Positions 33,528 to 46,342 of a stretch of 50,923 bases of DNA are shown piece by piece. The stretch lies in assembly GCA_018524725.1 (NCBI GenBank), contig JAEUWP010000572.1, forward strand, positions 1-50,923. Reading direction: 5' to 3'. Within the stretch, counting starts at the first letter, position 1; each line of letters opens with the position of its first letter. The translations under genes were made by a program, and so were the position numbers. Under the pieces are notes generated by a model. The model did not search any database, was not told where the DNA came from, and worked only from the letters and a program-made list of their open reading frames with translations. This stretch comes from Podaxis mareebaensis (lineage: Eukaryota > Basidiomycota > Agaricomycetes > Agaricales > Agaricaceae).

Positions 33528-34949
33528 TTGGGCCGGAGATATCCTTGTTATGACAGATCGTATCCATCAATTAAGGAGTTTGAACGTGATGCATTTTGCA
33601 AGTATTGCCCATGTCGCCCTGTAGGCGTTGAAAGCTGTTGGGTCCACCAGCAAGACTATTGGGGTAGTAAGTTAACACTGATCAACTGATACAAGTTATC
33701 GGGTTACCAAGGCTGAAGATTGAGGATATGAGTTGGGCACAAAAAGTCAGGTCAGTGAGGAAACGAGTGGGCTAATGAATGTGTGACGAGTTCGACAGAA
33801 AAAAGGCAGTGCTGTTGGATGAACGGTCGAATGAAGGAGTGGCTCTCCGCTGTTTCAATCGATCCGGACTTTGCCACCTCTGCTTGAGCTCCGAAACAGC
33901 AGGCTTGCGGGAAGTCCTATCACGTTGGACCGTACCAGTGGACGACAGCCTAGAATTAGAATTTATGATGGTAATTAGAGCATATTTGCAAATCGTTTCC
34001 AGCGAGAATCTGGACGCGGAGCAATTCAGTTTCAATTCGGTTTTCATTGAAAACTCACTTGAAGCGAAGTTGCAAATATGGTCCATCCCCCCTCGTTTTT
34101 ATTCCGGTTTCCTCTCGTGACAACGTCGGAGCCTATAACTTGCGCACGGGAGCGACGGTGACGGAGAACGAATCTCGTCGTGGTAACTCCTTGGTCATCG
34201 TTCTCATCCATCAAACGCATCATTGATTCATCCCTCGCCGTCCATCATTAGCGTCAATTCGCAGCGTGAGTTTACTTACGTCTGATCTGAACATCTCTCC
34301 TTGATGTCACACCAATCCCAGTGTTTTGGGTCTTCGATACGAACCGCCATTTCCCCATTTTTCATCTCAGCAGTACGACGACGGTTTGCTGTTGTCGATG
34401 ACTGTTAGGCATCTACCACTTGATTTGGGGATGAGCGACTCATACGTGATCTAACTCAAGGGTGAGCCAGAGCTTATTGTGAAAACGGAAACCATGACCA
34501 TTTAAAAAGTCTCAATTGGCGTGACAATACAGCTTTCTGGAACAAGAATAAATCAAGCAGCAAAATCCATCTCCATAGCGATTGTCCGACCGGGCTCGCC
34601 GAAACCAATCAGAGAAATGTCGGTCGAGGAGATGGACCAATACTTCGGGCTGTTCCCATGTAGTCGCAAGTGTATACAAATACTTGATGGTCGTCTGACA
34701 GTCAGGTCCCCACCTTCTCCACGGTTTCTTTTCCTTCCTCTCCTTTGTGCCCTAGTGAGTCACTACGACGTTCGTTCTGCCGCAATCCAGTACTGACCAC
34801 AACATTCCTCTTCAGCCGTTCCTCTTGGGCTTGCCCGGTCGCTTGTCCCCTGGTCCCTTTCCGTTCTAATCTATCTCTTCGTTCTTTCCACATTCCTTTG
34901 AGCAGGCTTCTTTTCGATTCACATTCAGCAGCACTCTTAATCTATTACC
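33528..34949. other. Long upstream region of the Rds1-like gene
   Basis: 1.4 kb without a supported gene. Open frames on both strands at about 33770-34120 overlap each other and match nothing I know. CCCCT elements at about 34090 and 34847 could be stress-response (STRE) sites, which would suit an Rds1-like gene, but such short motifs occur by chance. The last 150 bases are pyrimidine-rich and probably the 5' leader. Confidence 0.4.
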
Positions 34950-36394
34950 ATGCAACTCTCTTCATTCGTCGCTTTGGCCCTTGCAGCTGGTCCCGCCTTA
35001 GTCTCTGCAGCTCCGGCTCGCATCTATGGCAAGCGCGCGGATTCGGATATCGTGGTGCTCAGTACGTAATCCTCTCATCTTTGATTTTCATGTCTTGACC
35101 TTGCGTTCAGAGTTCGCCGATGTCCTCGAGCAACTTGAAAGCAGCTTCTACTCCCAAGCGCTTCAAAAGTTCCAAGAAACCGATTTCACTTCGGCTGGTT
35201 TCGGTTCGACTGCCATTCCCATTGAGCAGTTCAAGGGTATCCAGCAGGACGAAGCTACACATTCTACCGTCCTTCAGAGTGCTTTGAAAGCCCTCGGAGA
35301 AACTCCCGTCACGAGCTGTAAATTCAACTTCGACTCTGCACTCACTGATGTCGCTACCATGGCTGCCACCGCCCGAGTCGTTGAAAATGTTGGCGTCGCT
35401 GCATATCTAGGCGGTGCTACCCTTATTACGGATCCGGTCCTTCTTACTGCTGCTGGATCCATCTTGACGGTCGAAGCCCGTCACCAAACGGTGTTGAACA
35501 TCTTGTCTGGCGGTGGTACTGCCATTCCGGCCTCATTTGACATGGCGTTGAAACCCAACGAGATCCTCGCCATTGCTGCGCCATTCTTTGATGGCCCTTG
35601 TGATCTCGGCGTCCCTGCGAACCCCACACTCACCATTACTAATACTGGACCTGTTGGCCCTGGCACTCTCTTGACGTTCGATTCGCCTGCTCTGAATGGC
35701 ACTCTGTCGAACGACGTGAGTTGATGTTTCCGTTCGTTTTCATGGCAATGCCGATGAGTTGCTAATTATAATTTGATGGCCGTCTCAGAACTTGTTCTGC
35801 CAAATGATGCTTGGTGGTCAACCGATGTCCATTCCTCTCCCAATGAATCAATGTGTTGTCCCGGAAGGTATCAATGGTCCTGTTGGTATCTGGATTACCT
35901 CCGACGGTCAGCCCCTTATCAACAACGTCCGTGATCGTGCGTCAACTCAGTTGGTTGCCGGACCCACCCTTGCTTTCATCGATACCCAACCCCAGTCACT
36001 CGGTCAACTCACGCGCAACACTGGAGGCTCGAGCGCTGGCGACTCTGGCAATTCTGGAAGCAGTGGAAGTACAGATGCGAACCCTAGCACCGTCAGCACC
36101 TCGACTAGCACTCGCACGATTTCCCCCGCTGAGGCTTCATCGATCATCGCTAGTGTCTCTGCCACTCCCTCTGCCACAGACGCTGCAGCTAGCGATCAAT
36201 CAGGTGCTTCGTCAACATCTGCTACCGCCACTGCTTCTGCAGATGGTGCTCAACCTAGCGTTGGTAACAGCACTGACGGTAGCGCTCCCAACCCTGCTGC
36301 TAATCCTACGCCCGGCCAGCCCAACGAGTTTAAAGGAGCATCTCCAGATGGCAAGGTTACTGTCCTCGGCTGGTCCAGTGCCCCGGCTCAGTGA
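34950..36394 (+). CDS. Secreted Rds1-like ferritin-fold protein
   Basis: Three exons (34950-35061, 35111-35715, 35789-36394) give 440 residues. A signal peptide (about 1-21, LSSFVALALAAGPALVSAAP) is followed by a ferritin-like helical domain. This starts DVLEQLESSFYSQALQKFQ and carries GIQQDEATHSTVLQSALKAL and ILTVEARHQTVLNIL, each with Glu and His in the E-x-x-H pattern typical of ferritin-like folds. The second half (GTLLTFDSP..., FCQMMLGGQPMSIPLP) matches the Rds1 family. A Ser/Thr/Ala-rich tail of about 100 residues, likely O-glycosylated, ends with GKVTVLGWSSAP. In S. pombe rds1 responds to glucose, ammonium and stress; the molecular function is unknown, and metal binding here is inference. 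Confidence 0.85.
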
Positions 36395-36890
36395 AGGGGA
36401 GTTGACGTTGGGGCGAGAGCCGCATAGTAAATCGCTTTGTTGTTTCAGGAAATATGCTCGTTTGACTTAGACGTGTTCATGATGCCACCGTTAGATACCG
36501 GAAACTCACCCCCCATTGTGGACTCTGAGTAATCTTTGGAATTGCTGCTGCAACTTTCGATAATCTTGCCTGTCATGTATTATTTTTATTACTGGTTTAC
36601 CTACGGTTTTGCACAACTTCCCAGGGGAGGAGTTGTTCTGTTTCTACTCTTGTACATCGGTAGCTGGGAATGGAACGACAGTTTGTAATGCAAAATACAA
36701 TGGCACCTGCACCGTGAGGGAACAATTGGGGGGGAGCAAGGAGAATAAGAGGCTGTGGTTACATAAGCCAGGGGTGATTAGGAGACAACAGTGCAGTCCA
36801 TGGTTTCCGGGATTTGGAGCGTCGGTGATTACGCCAGCGTCTGCTTGTCCCCATAACCACCACCAACACCACTCATTCTCATCGTCGACC
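36395..36890. other. Intergenic, upstream of EAF gene
   Basis: 496 bases between two genes in the same direction. A C-rich, CCACCA-repeating leader lies just before the EAF ATG. Nothing else seen. Confidence 0.45.
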
Positions 36891-38521
36891 ATGGCGAGCA
36901 CTTCGTGGATGCCTACGCAAGGCAAGTTCCAGGTTACCGTTGGGTCCTCGTTGCGCCGTGCTCTCAAGGCGCGTAAGCAGGGTGGAACACCCCCCGCGAC
37001 GAACCCGAAACGAAATATCCCCGATAAAGACTTTTATTCATTCCGATGTGAGTTGCTCTAGGGAACTGTAGCTTTATCCTGTGAGTTTAACGCCAGAGGC
37101 ACCTGCTTCACAGACAACTTCAAGCCTCCGGCTATTGACTCGACAAAGCCCGGAACAATCGAAGTGAAGAAGGGGAAAGATAAGACGCAGGTTGCTGTAG
37201 AACATCTGAGCTCGCAGGTATTTAACAACTGTTTGCGAACGTCTGCGGTCGCTTACAGTGTTACTTTAGGCAGGCGAGGCGTACGTTTTTGCTGGCACAG
37301 AAACGCAAGCCAAGGAATGGGATTGCGTACTGATATACGATGAGGAAACTGCAGTGAGTCGTCATGCCCAGAGGTCATTTACACTCGCTCAACATGTCGC
37401 CAGTCATATACCCTGGAGAAACTGGACTCTTTTGTGATTCTCAATTGGGAACGCAAACGGACGCCAACAGCGAGGGTACCATCTCGTATGTGGCACATCC
37501 TGCCCTTGCCCGTTGTGTTCTAATGCATATATGCGGTTTTATAGCTTCTGTTCTATCCCCTGCTGACAGAGACGCAGAAGGCGAGGACGACGAGGAACTT
37601 GAGAAGGAGTTGCTGGGATTGGCGGAGGACATTCCCCCTGCCAAGGCAACCAAGGCACGACCTCCGCTTCCTCCATCGCGACCTCCACCACAAAAGAAGG
37701 AAGAGGAAGAAGATGCTGAAGAGATATTTATACCCCCTGCTCCGGATCCGGTACCTCAGCCACCTCCCCCCAAGCCACCCATTGCGAAAGCTGCTCGTCC
37801 AACCAAACCGATGCCCAAACCCCGCCCTTCTGCTGCCACGCCACCAGTGGCAGAACCAGCTCCTCCACCTGTAGCTGCAGCACCTCCGACTAGTGCGGCC
37901 TCTTCCAAACCGAAGGCGGCCCAGAAACCCAAGAAGAGGAAAGAACCAGAGGCACCTGTTCTCAGCGATCCAGAGGTCGAGGAATTGGACTTTGGACAAC
38001 CTGCGAAGCGTGCCAAAGTGCCCGCTACACCAGCCACTACTGCTCCCCCTCCGCCTTCAAATTCCGAAGGCTTCGCACTCCCAGGATCACCAAATTCCGG
38101 ATTCTTCCCTCCACCACCCCCAGCAGCGCCAGTGGCAAAACCCCAACGAACGGCACCACTGCCGACGCCCACTTTACCTGCTGGTGCGGACGAGGATTCA
38201 GAAGAAGACGATTGGGAAGAGGTGGCTAACGCTGAACCTCCCCCTCGTGCGCTCAGCTATCATAGTGATGAAGGAGATGTTGATGGAGGGTTGTTTGGAC
38301 CTGAAGATGCAGATGGTGATAGGGAATTGGAGGATGAGTTGGCGCAGCAGCTGGATGAAGGGATGGAGGATTTGGATGGAGACTTTTTGGCGGCTGCGAT
38401 GACGGAGCCGCCACCGCCATCTGATGTTCAGCCGATATCCTTGAACCAGTTTGCAGGTGGTATGGCGGATGATGATTCAGACGATGACTTCTCGTCGAGT
38501 GATGACAGTGACGACGATTGA
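36891..38521 (+). CDS. EAF-family transcription elongation factor
   Basis: Five exons (36891-37047, 37114-37217, 37270-37353, 37404-37485, 37545-38521) give 467 residues. Residues about 12-125 form the EAF domain: GKFQVTVGSSLRRALK, DFYSFRYNFKPPAID, GEAYVFAGTE, WDCVLIYDEETA, YTLEKLDSFVILNW. EAF1/2 bind ELL and stimulate RNA polymerase II elongation; fission yeast Eaf1 pairs with Ell1. The remainder is disordered, first Pro/Lys-rich, then strongly acidic (ending FSSSDDSDDD), as expected of the activating tail. No ELL partner is in this window. The exon 4 donor at GTATGT (37486) was chosen over an earlier GTACCA because only it keeps the frame into exon 5 with a TTATAG acceptor. Confidence 0.87.
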
Positions 38522-39792
38522 GTGCTGAGCTACAGATGTTGTGAGTTTGTATTTATGTGGCTCAGGTTTGTGTATATCCCGTGTGTAATGTGTATAGTAC
38601 TATCGCCTTCCAGAACATGTCGAACTCCAAAACCAATTTGCGAACTCGTGACTTGTGGCCATATCGACTGCTCTAGTAGATTGCAATAGCGGTGACTCGG
38701 TCTGTTGAGTCCCTAGCAGCGGACAAAGCTATCAAGGGTATAGGACGACCTCCGAATTAAACAAATGTGGGTTCATTCGCGTTACGGATTGGTAAGGACG
38801 ACAATCCCGTCCTCCATCCGCAGTCCGATAATAAAGAGGGGAGGCGATACGATTGCCTAGTAGGGAATCATGGGCCAAAGTGGAAACACGGACCAGTTGT
38901 TGAATAAGCGGCACCGGTACGCAAAAGACACCACAAGTGAAGAGTGTGCTAAAAGCAGTGAGAGAGTTGCAGAATAAGGTATATAAACGCGCACAAACGA
39001 GACAGAATTGGAAGAAAACTACATTGGATACCCAAACGCAGCGGTGAGGCCGAGGAGTCGTTCCGAAGTACAGGCCAGCTTTTATCTCCTTACCATGAAC
39101 CAAAGCCGGTTAAGTTGCTCTGACAAATATTAATGCCCGAAATCTAAAAAGGACAAGGTAGAAATGCGGAAGTAAACTCAGTGGGGATGCGACTCCATGT
39201 TATAATGAAGCTTATATCCTTTCAAATGCTCGAACAATATTAAGGAGAAATGAGGTTATTAAGAGAGCAGAATAACGGGGAGGTGTATATTAACGTGCGA
39301 GGAAGCCAATGGGTTACTTCCTAAATTGGAATGTACGGTTTATCAGAGACCCCGACGCTTCTCAAATGAGGCGGCGTCGAATTGGCCAGCGGGGCAAGCT
39401 TCGAGCACGTGGGGGGTGGAGGAGGTAGGGGAAGTGGTGAGCGGCACCTTCAGCGATACCGCCAGCAGCAGAAGGGACTCCACAACCTACAAACTTTCGC
39501 CCGAAGTCACCGGGTTTTATCAGGACTGCCTCAAGAGGGAACCTATGCATTACCATTGCCAACGCCACCCTTACACCAAGCGCGAAATTAGAGTAAACCA
39601 AGCAGCTGTTGTAAAGCCCTATGAAGGTAAAAATTGAACCTACGGTTTCCATAAACAAACCGATGTCACCCTTCACGGCAGCACCTCTTCAATTTCAGAC
39701 ATCCACTTCAGAGACCACCACGTTGGATTTGAGTGTGCCCAAAGATAGGTGTGTTGACTTTAAGATAAGGAAACCCAAACATCTCCTGAACA
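38522..39792. other. Gene-poor region after EAF
   Basis: A TATA-like box (tatataaac) at about 38981 on the plus strand precedes a short ATG frame at 39093 that quickly stops. From about 39330 to 39790 open frames of 60-100 codons exist in several phases, but none joins convincingly; this may be the ruined 5' part of the remnant described next. No other gene seen. Confidence 0.35.
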
Positions 39793-40143
39793 TTAAACCC
39801 ACCATGACAGAACGTCCTTCCTGCCTCTGGCACTTACTGCCACTGTGCCGCATCCGACGCCACCTAAACCGTGGATCATTGTTTTAGCAGTAGTCATCTC
39901 GCTGGTACTTCTCTCCTTTATCATGGGCATAGGCTTCCTAACCTGGCGAGGGTGAAGGAGAACAAAACTACTGAAAAGCATGGGACTCCCTGATCCTGGA
40001 CCAACGCGAGGCTCCTCCGCTCTACCAGTGGGTCGCGATCCATATTTCAACTCACAGATGGCCACGACAGAAGCGCAAAGGGCAGCTCAACCTTCTATGG
40101 TGGCTGGTCAAGGCGGAAACGTCGCAGGAGGTGTTAATTGTTA
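39793..40143 (+). pseudogene. Probable single-pass membrane protein remnant
   Basis: One plus-strand frame reads PHPTPPKPWIIVLAVVISLV continuing LLSFIMGIGFLTWRG, a convincing membrane helix after a Pro-rich linker. A TGA follows at once, and then a tail containing MGLPDPGPTRG, GRDPYFNSQMATTEAQRAAQ and a Gly/Val-rich end to a TAG at 40141-40143. The tail looks like a real cytosolic end. The stop after the helix and the lack of a joined N-terminal part suggest a pseudogene, although an intron covering the TGA cannot be ruled out. Family unknown. Confidence 0.35.
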
Positions 40144-43100
40144 GATGGATGACATCAATGACATCACTCATGGGTAGAATGCGTTCCCATAGCATTAGGA
40201 TCCGAATAGCTCCAGGGCTCCAGGGAACATGATCCAGGGGAAAACTGGCAAGCTGCCCAGGAGGATGCGTAATTGATATTGAGGTTAGCCGCCCTTGAAA
40301 CATTGGTGACATCAGGGGGTCAGTGGGTTCGGTAGGAATGCATACTTTTGATATTGTATGGCCAGCTTTAAGTTGGCGAACGTGGATAGATTTGTTATTT
40401 GTTGCGTCCCTCTCATTTGTATGCTGGATCAGCTGGGACAAGTGAGTCGCAGGTCTCCGAGTCAAATCTAGCAGGCAGAGCGAAACCCGAAGGCATGGGG
40501 TCATTGAGGTAGACTCAATAAAGAGTGGTGGAAGATACTATCAGAGGCAGCTGTTGTAAGTGCGAACATGTAGTATCATACTCGCCACTGGGTCCAGGCT
40601 CCCGGTGTCCAATAGCATAAAGGACCCCAAAACTGGTCTGTGGACTCATGAGTATTTTTTGTGGATTCCCACTACACCCCCACGGCCTTTCCACGTTCAA
40701 ATCACAGCACGGAACACACCATGCCGATGAAGATGGAGAATGTGATCTCAAAAAGTGTACCGATTGATGGGAGGTCTTTGAGACCAGTCGAATTCGGAGC
40801 CTGAGATTTGCCGCTCACGACGGGACATCGAAAAGGGCACATATGCCATGACAGGCATATCCTTATGTTGCGGAATGAATAGCACCGAATTGCAGCCATA
40901 ACGGGATAAAAGTTCCTGCTGCACTCCCACTTGAACGAAGTCCGGGGTCCCGGGAAATCAAAATCGGATGCAAGGAGCAAAACGGAACTGAGGTAAAGTG
41001 GATAACCTGTAAACGGACGACTCTGGGAAACAGGATATCCCTAGTACGTTTGTTGATGGGCACGAGTTCCCAATATCTTTTAATGTCACTAGCACGAATA
41101 TAGATTAGAGATTGTTCTTCGACAGAAAACATGTAGCTATTAACTGTGCAATCTATTATCTCTCAGCCCCGTTAAGTCAATCAGCTACGGTCCCCAGCAT
41201 GCTTGAACACAAATGATAATGAAGCCCTCCCGCAAACCGCTACTTGCAGCCTGCTCGTCTCGTCGTCGCAGACCTATGTATCAAAGCCATAAACATCGAG
41301 TCATCAAACGCAAAGCTCTAACCGCGGCCCGCCATGGTCCGAGGACTCTCCCTGTTTCTCCCGACGTCCCACCTGCCGAAACCTAAACTGTTATCTAGAC
41401 TCTCTTGACTCTTAAGCAATGTTCCAACTCAAATTATCACAAGTACATATAAGACTCTGTAACATATTAACATTCATGCAACTGATGATTTGAGCAATCT
41501 GGTATATACAGGGCCGCATGATACTGACCTTAAGGTCCGCCATGCCGGTAACATCGTCCCTGAAACCCGATCCATCGGTTGAGGATGTGTCCCAGTTTGA
41601 GCTTCTCCCAGAAGAACCCCAGGGAAGAAAGGGATAAGTCAGGGAAACAAAGGATAGATTTGGTGTGATCCCTGTGCGAGTTCGTGCTGGATTGAGTTTG
41701 GGAGCCCCATAGACTATAGGTATATTTTCGGATAAGCCACAGACCAAGTGTTTGAGCGTTCTGGAACGTGTTTAAGGACTGAAGATGTTACCATAATTTC
41801 TCAGTCCTGATCAGACAGTGAAGAGTTTTTACTCTTTGCTTGGTCTAGGCTTTAGTGAGTTTGCAGAAGCTATTAATCTCTTCTCGGCTTAGGGGTTTGT
41901 GAGATTTCCTATAGGAGCAAAGCGTCGACAGGGTTCATACAATCAACGAAATGTGGGGGCACTTCTCGACTTTATTTTTGGAGTCGGCTTACTTATTCAT
42001 GCCTCGGCAAGTTGTGGTGGTGTAAATAGTTGGACTCCGACACGGAGGTTAGGGGTCTGATAGGTTGAGAGGCTCTCACTGGCCATGAACGCATTTGGTA
42101 TCACTTACTTATAAGTAGCTGAAGAGTCTCGCAGGGTGAACTGGGTCTGGATACAGAAAGATTTAGGCAACACTCATAGGGAGTCCGCGTGATGCGCCAG
42201 TTTCACGGTAAACTATCTATATTTCTGCATGTCCGGCATTGTGAAGTATTCTTGGTTGTCGGTGGGTTGCTGGACACTAAACTGGGGGTCAGTGACAGAA
42301 GCATTCCAGCGATGACAATGGGTATAAGCTACTCCGCGTCTCGGAACTTGAGGCGATGCTTTGAGGATTCTACGGAATGGAACTTGAGTCGAGGCTGGAT
42401 TGGAATCAGCAGTCGCAGTTGGGGAGTGGAATGAGAGCAAAGTGTGGTGACAATGAGACAACGTTAGAAATTTGAGCAGCCTTGTTTATATCTAAAAGGT
42501 AAACGCCATTAGCTGTGAGCCAAGTTTCGTAACAGAGCGCAAGCGACGTACGAGTCCAAGTTCACATATCTAATCTTGGGACCACTGGTCATCAGGAGCA
42601 CGGTTTTCTCGGATGATTGTCCCATTCTGGAGTGACATTGCTGGGGTATCTTTACCGGAGCCCGTTAGTAAGAGTTGTTCTGTCATAGACTCGGAGATTG
42701 CCTCCAAGCGAGGAGACTCGAGTCTCTGAGTTGCCGGAAATAGTTTCTCTAACATCCAGAAACTGCTTTGAGCACTGAGGGGCGATTTTGTCGGAGGAAG
42801 GAAGCTTCCACGCACAATGCACATTTGAATAGGAACTGAATATGTGGGGACTTCCGACTACAAGCGAGAGAATGGTGACCAAGTCGAGAACGGCGTCGCC
42901 AGGGGCTCGGAAGGTTGGAGAGATGGATATTCGGAATCGCGTTCCGTGTATCAGGCGAAATGAAAGTGGGGATAAAAATGGTTGAATGCGTATGCCAATG
43001 GTGCTTGATTTGGTCATGTAATTGACAAGATAGGAGTCGAACGGAGCCGCTTGAGCTTTAGAATCCAAGAATTAGAAGGTTACTGATGGAGGTCGCGAGG

Positions 43101-45666
43101 GACATTACTCGTCTAGGGTGAGAATTCGAAGATTGGAGCCTGAAGTGCGGGAGCAGCGTGAATTGAAGTTGACGATAGCACAGAGAATAACCTTGGTTCG
43201 CTGCATGATGTTCGAAGCTGATGTCGAAGCTGTATTGAATTGGCGAAGTCGCAGAAGGGAAAGAAAGGAGTATAATTTGTGAATAGCTCGTATTGAGATA
43301 TCCTTCTAGTTTCGGGTGGGTGGATCAAGCGATTCAACGGCACAAATACAAAGAGTAGCAAAATGAAGATCGTCGTGATACAAAATGTACTCGGTGGGTT
43401 CATTATTTGAGAATGTCAGTAGAAAGAGTACAAATGAGGAAGAGCATCAGAAGTCCGAGAACATGTTAATCATTTACCGCAACTAAGTCGTAGAGTCTAG
43501 TTTGACCCAGAACCACAGTCGAATTGCATTGGCGTTGATGTTGAACGTTGAACGTTGATTGGCAGAATGGTCCAAGCATCGTCTGACGCGCTGCGTCGGT
43601 ACTAGAACGGATCCCAGAACTAAGTCAGGCGGCGCATCTCCACGATCCACGTCAGCCACCAGTAGTCATGGGTTACAGCTAATTGGTGTCTACGGGTGTC
43701 TGCGGGTATCTTGCAAGACCCAGAGCTGTCGACCTCCCATGTCGAATCAAGGAACGTGGAGGTCGGAACCCTACTACCGGAGCGGAGGCGAATGTTCGGG
43801 GAATAGCTTGGGAATCTGTGCCGACAACCCGAGCCTCCGAGCCTCCGCGCCCTCTTGGCACCCTCTCCGGCGCCGAAACGATTGTCACGTTCCTGAGCGG
43901 AGGTGCAAGTAGAGATTAGATAGGGCGAGTCTGTTGTGTTGATCTGAGGTGTCCGTGCTTTCCTTAGGAACCTGGAGTTCATTCAAATCTGCAATGTTTC
44001 ATTTTTTTCGCTGTTTCTTCCATGTGAATGTGAAAGTCGTTCAGGTGCAGAGACTGTTCCAGATGTAGCCCGATCCACTGATATATTATCTTGTAACAAG
44101 CTTTTTGGGGATATCGGATCGACAGAAGGGGCACAAACGTTCGTCCATTGTTAGATATACTTATCATTGTTAGAGGTGGAGTGAAAATGAGACGAAGTTG
44201 CGTTTAGTGGATGGTCTCTGCACGTGGCAAGATTCGCCTTGTTTCCATTATGAAGGTCCGTGTGCTAGTGGTGTGGGTTGTGGGTGGGTACTAGCCGTCA
44301 CGGGCCTCTTGAATATCTCGAACGTGATTTCCACATAATGTTTCAGCTCATGAAGAGCAGTTTAAGAGATAGCGGTAAGAGCCCTGGCCAAAGCACGGAT
44401 TCGATCCAAGCGATCACTGCACACGAACAGATAGGGCGATCAATTACCAAAACATCACCACTCGATGATACACTGATCGTAGGTGCGCGGACTCCCTAAG
44501 CGCGCAATGAATTCGGGACTCATTGGTCTAGTCGTTGAATGGACTATCTTCGGACAGTGTTTTTGCAAACGTGTATTCCGAGAATATTATAGCCGTCGTT
44601 AATGTCAAGTTGTGGTTGAGTCAGACGGTCCGCCGGATTAATCATTGGCCAAGTTATTTCTTTCCCGTTCGTTTGTACAGCGGTATGGCAAGGGCGGCTG
44701 CGCAGTGAACCTCTGCAGCCCCACATACCTGGGCACAGTAATTGCTCAGCGCTCAGGCTCAGGCTTCCGGTAATTTAAGTTGACCGTTTTAGCTCAGAAG
44801 GGGAGACTCCGTGAGGTCATAGCTCTGAACCGCTAAGCGCCCATGCTCATGCATAAGCATTTCGGTCTCTTGATAGGACCGCATCCCGGAAAAGCCTGAG
44901 AGTAGATGGTGTCATGGATACGTACGTAGAAAGTTAGCCTGAACCGATAATGAAAACGTTGACGAGCAGCGAGGGACGATTACATGATAGTACACATGGT
45001 CATGGGGAAGGGGGATTAACTTGAATCCTCCTCATGAATGGATAACCCGTTTTCGAGAATGTAGGCAGACTCGTTAGGCAAATGATGTATTGGCTGGTCG
45101 TCGAATTGTCGGCTGGTGAGGTAATAAGCTCGGTACGGTGTAGCGGTGGTTATGTGAACGACGTTGACACGAGTGACACGGGTGACCGAGCATTAGAGAG
45201 CACGTCGAGGGTGGTTCGGGTATACTTGGCATGCTTGATACACTGAGTCTGGTTCATTATCTCGGAGAGGGGCATATGGCACCAAGGGAGAAATCGGATG
45301 GAATGGATAACGATGTAGCGGATAGGGCGAGGTCGAGGGTGAGAGGAAATAGAGCTGCAATGAGATGGTGGCTGAGAAATGCTGTTGAAGACGTCTCGGG
45401 TTGGTGAAGGTTATGAGCTGCGGGTTTCTTGAGTACGGCATGGTGAGGTAGAAGCGAGGGACTGGCTATGAGTGGATGCCGGACGAGGCGATCTGTAGAT
45501 CTGGGAGTGGATCTTACGGGATGGGAGAAGCCGGACCGGAGTCTGGGCATGGACGCCATATAGGGGGTGCCATGTTTCCGAGTAGTGTCTGTGAAATAAT
45601 TAATTTGATTTATATTAAGGTCTGCCAAACTCCCACCTCCCTGCCCACCTCTCTGCCATTCCAACC
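40144..45666. other. 5.5 kb without a supported gene
   Basis: Only short overlapping frames on both strands. At 40515-41130 and 42570-43400 the minus strand has stretches with hydrophobic runs (for example TTIFILLLFVFVPLNRLI near 43.36 kb and FEITFSIFIGMVCSVL near 40.73 kb) that might be exons of decayed membrane-protein genes. I could not join them or name them. No tRNA, repeat or mobile element was recognised. The last 200 bases are the promoter and leader of the gene at 45667. Confidence 0.4.
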
Positions 45667-46342
45667 ATGAGTCTTTCTGTTGACGATCTCGTCTCCTCCC
45701 TCTCCTCCTCCCACATTGGCCAAGAGGCCATTGATCTCGCCGCTCTCCACGTTCGTTCCCCGCATCCTACCACTCTCCGCATCCGAGCTCACATAACCTC
45801 GTTTTCAGGCACAGCTTGCTCAGACCCTCTTTGGCCAATCCTCTTCTTCTGCCAGCGCGAAACCAGTTCCACGAGGAAATACCCAGCCATGCAATACTCC
45901 CATTTCTCGGACTCCTTCCTCAAGTTGCACGTTCTCTCACATGGCGGGACGTGCCGGTGATGATTTGGACGAGGATGAACAGATGGTGGAGGAACTCCTC
46001 GTGCCTTCTTCCCCCGTCGCTGCCGCACCCTTAAACGCCCAGTTCCAATATCCTGGTGCCACCCAGCAACCCACATCCCCCACCCCCTGTCATTTGTCCT
46101 CGTACTTCCCCGTTGCCCCTGACACGTCTCCATCGCCCTCGATCTTTACATCAACTGATCCGTTTTACCTTGCTGCCACGCAGCAACAACAGCAGCAACA
46201 GCAATCGGCTTCGTTTTTTGCGCAAAACGGTCGCCTCTCTCAGAACTCGCCGTTCTTTGTTCGACAGCCTCCGCAGCATCGCGAGAATCACCACCCACTC
46301 ACCCTAGACACCCATGCTATCTTTGCGTCCACAGCCTATTAA
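45667..46342 (+). CDS. Small basidiomycete protein with poly-Gln
   Basis: Two exons (45667-45750, 45809-46342) give 205 residues. The N-terminus MSLSVDDLVSSLSSSHIGQE continues to a helix containing LAALHAQLAQTLFGQ. An acidic DDLDEDEQMVEELLVPSSP stretch follows, then a Pro/Ser/Gln-rich part with eight consecutive Gln codons (46181-46204) and a short end DTHAIFASTAY. It resembles a protein I associate with Agaricomycetes; no function or domain is known to me. The low-complexity middle suggests a disordered, possibly nuclear, regulator; this is inference. Frame is intact across the GTTCGT...TTTCAG intron. The CDS is followed by an unusually long gene-free stretch. Confidence 0.7.

Noticed and set aside
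33772..34120. Overlapping frames of 104 and 113 codons on opposite strands
   Set aside because: No known motif, no signal peptide, no homologous copy; mirror-image open frames of this size arise by chance.
37476..37544. Earlier EAF exon 4 donor at GTACCA
   Set aside because: It gives the wrong phase for exon 5; GTATGT at 37486 gives the right one.
40515..41132. Minus-strand hydrophobic frames considered as a pheromone-receptor (STE3-like) remnant
   Set aside because: None of the characteristic STE3 helix motifs could be found in any frame.
43555..43625. 'ggcagaatggtccaagc' looks like the start of a Ser/Leu-type tRNA
   Set aside because: No closing acceptor stem, variable arm or TTCGA loop follows at the right distance.
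44360..44410. 'ggattcgatcc' resembles the B box of a tRNA gene
   Set aside because: No matching T-stem pairing, anticodon arm or acceptor stem could be built around it.
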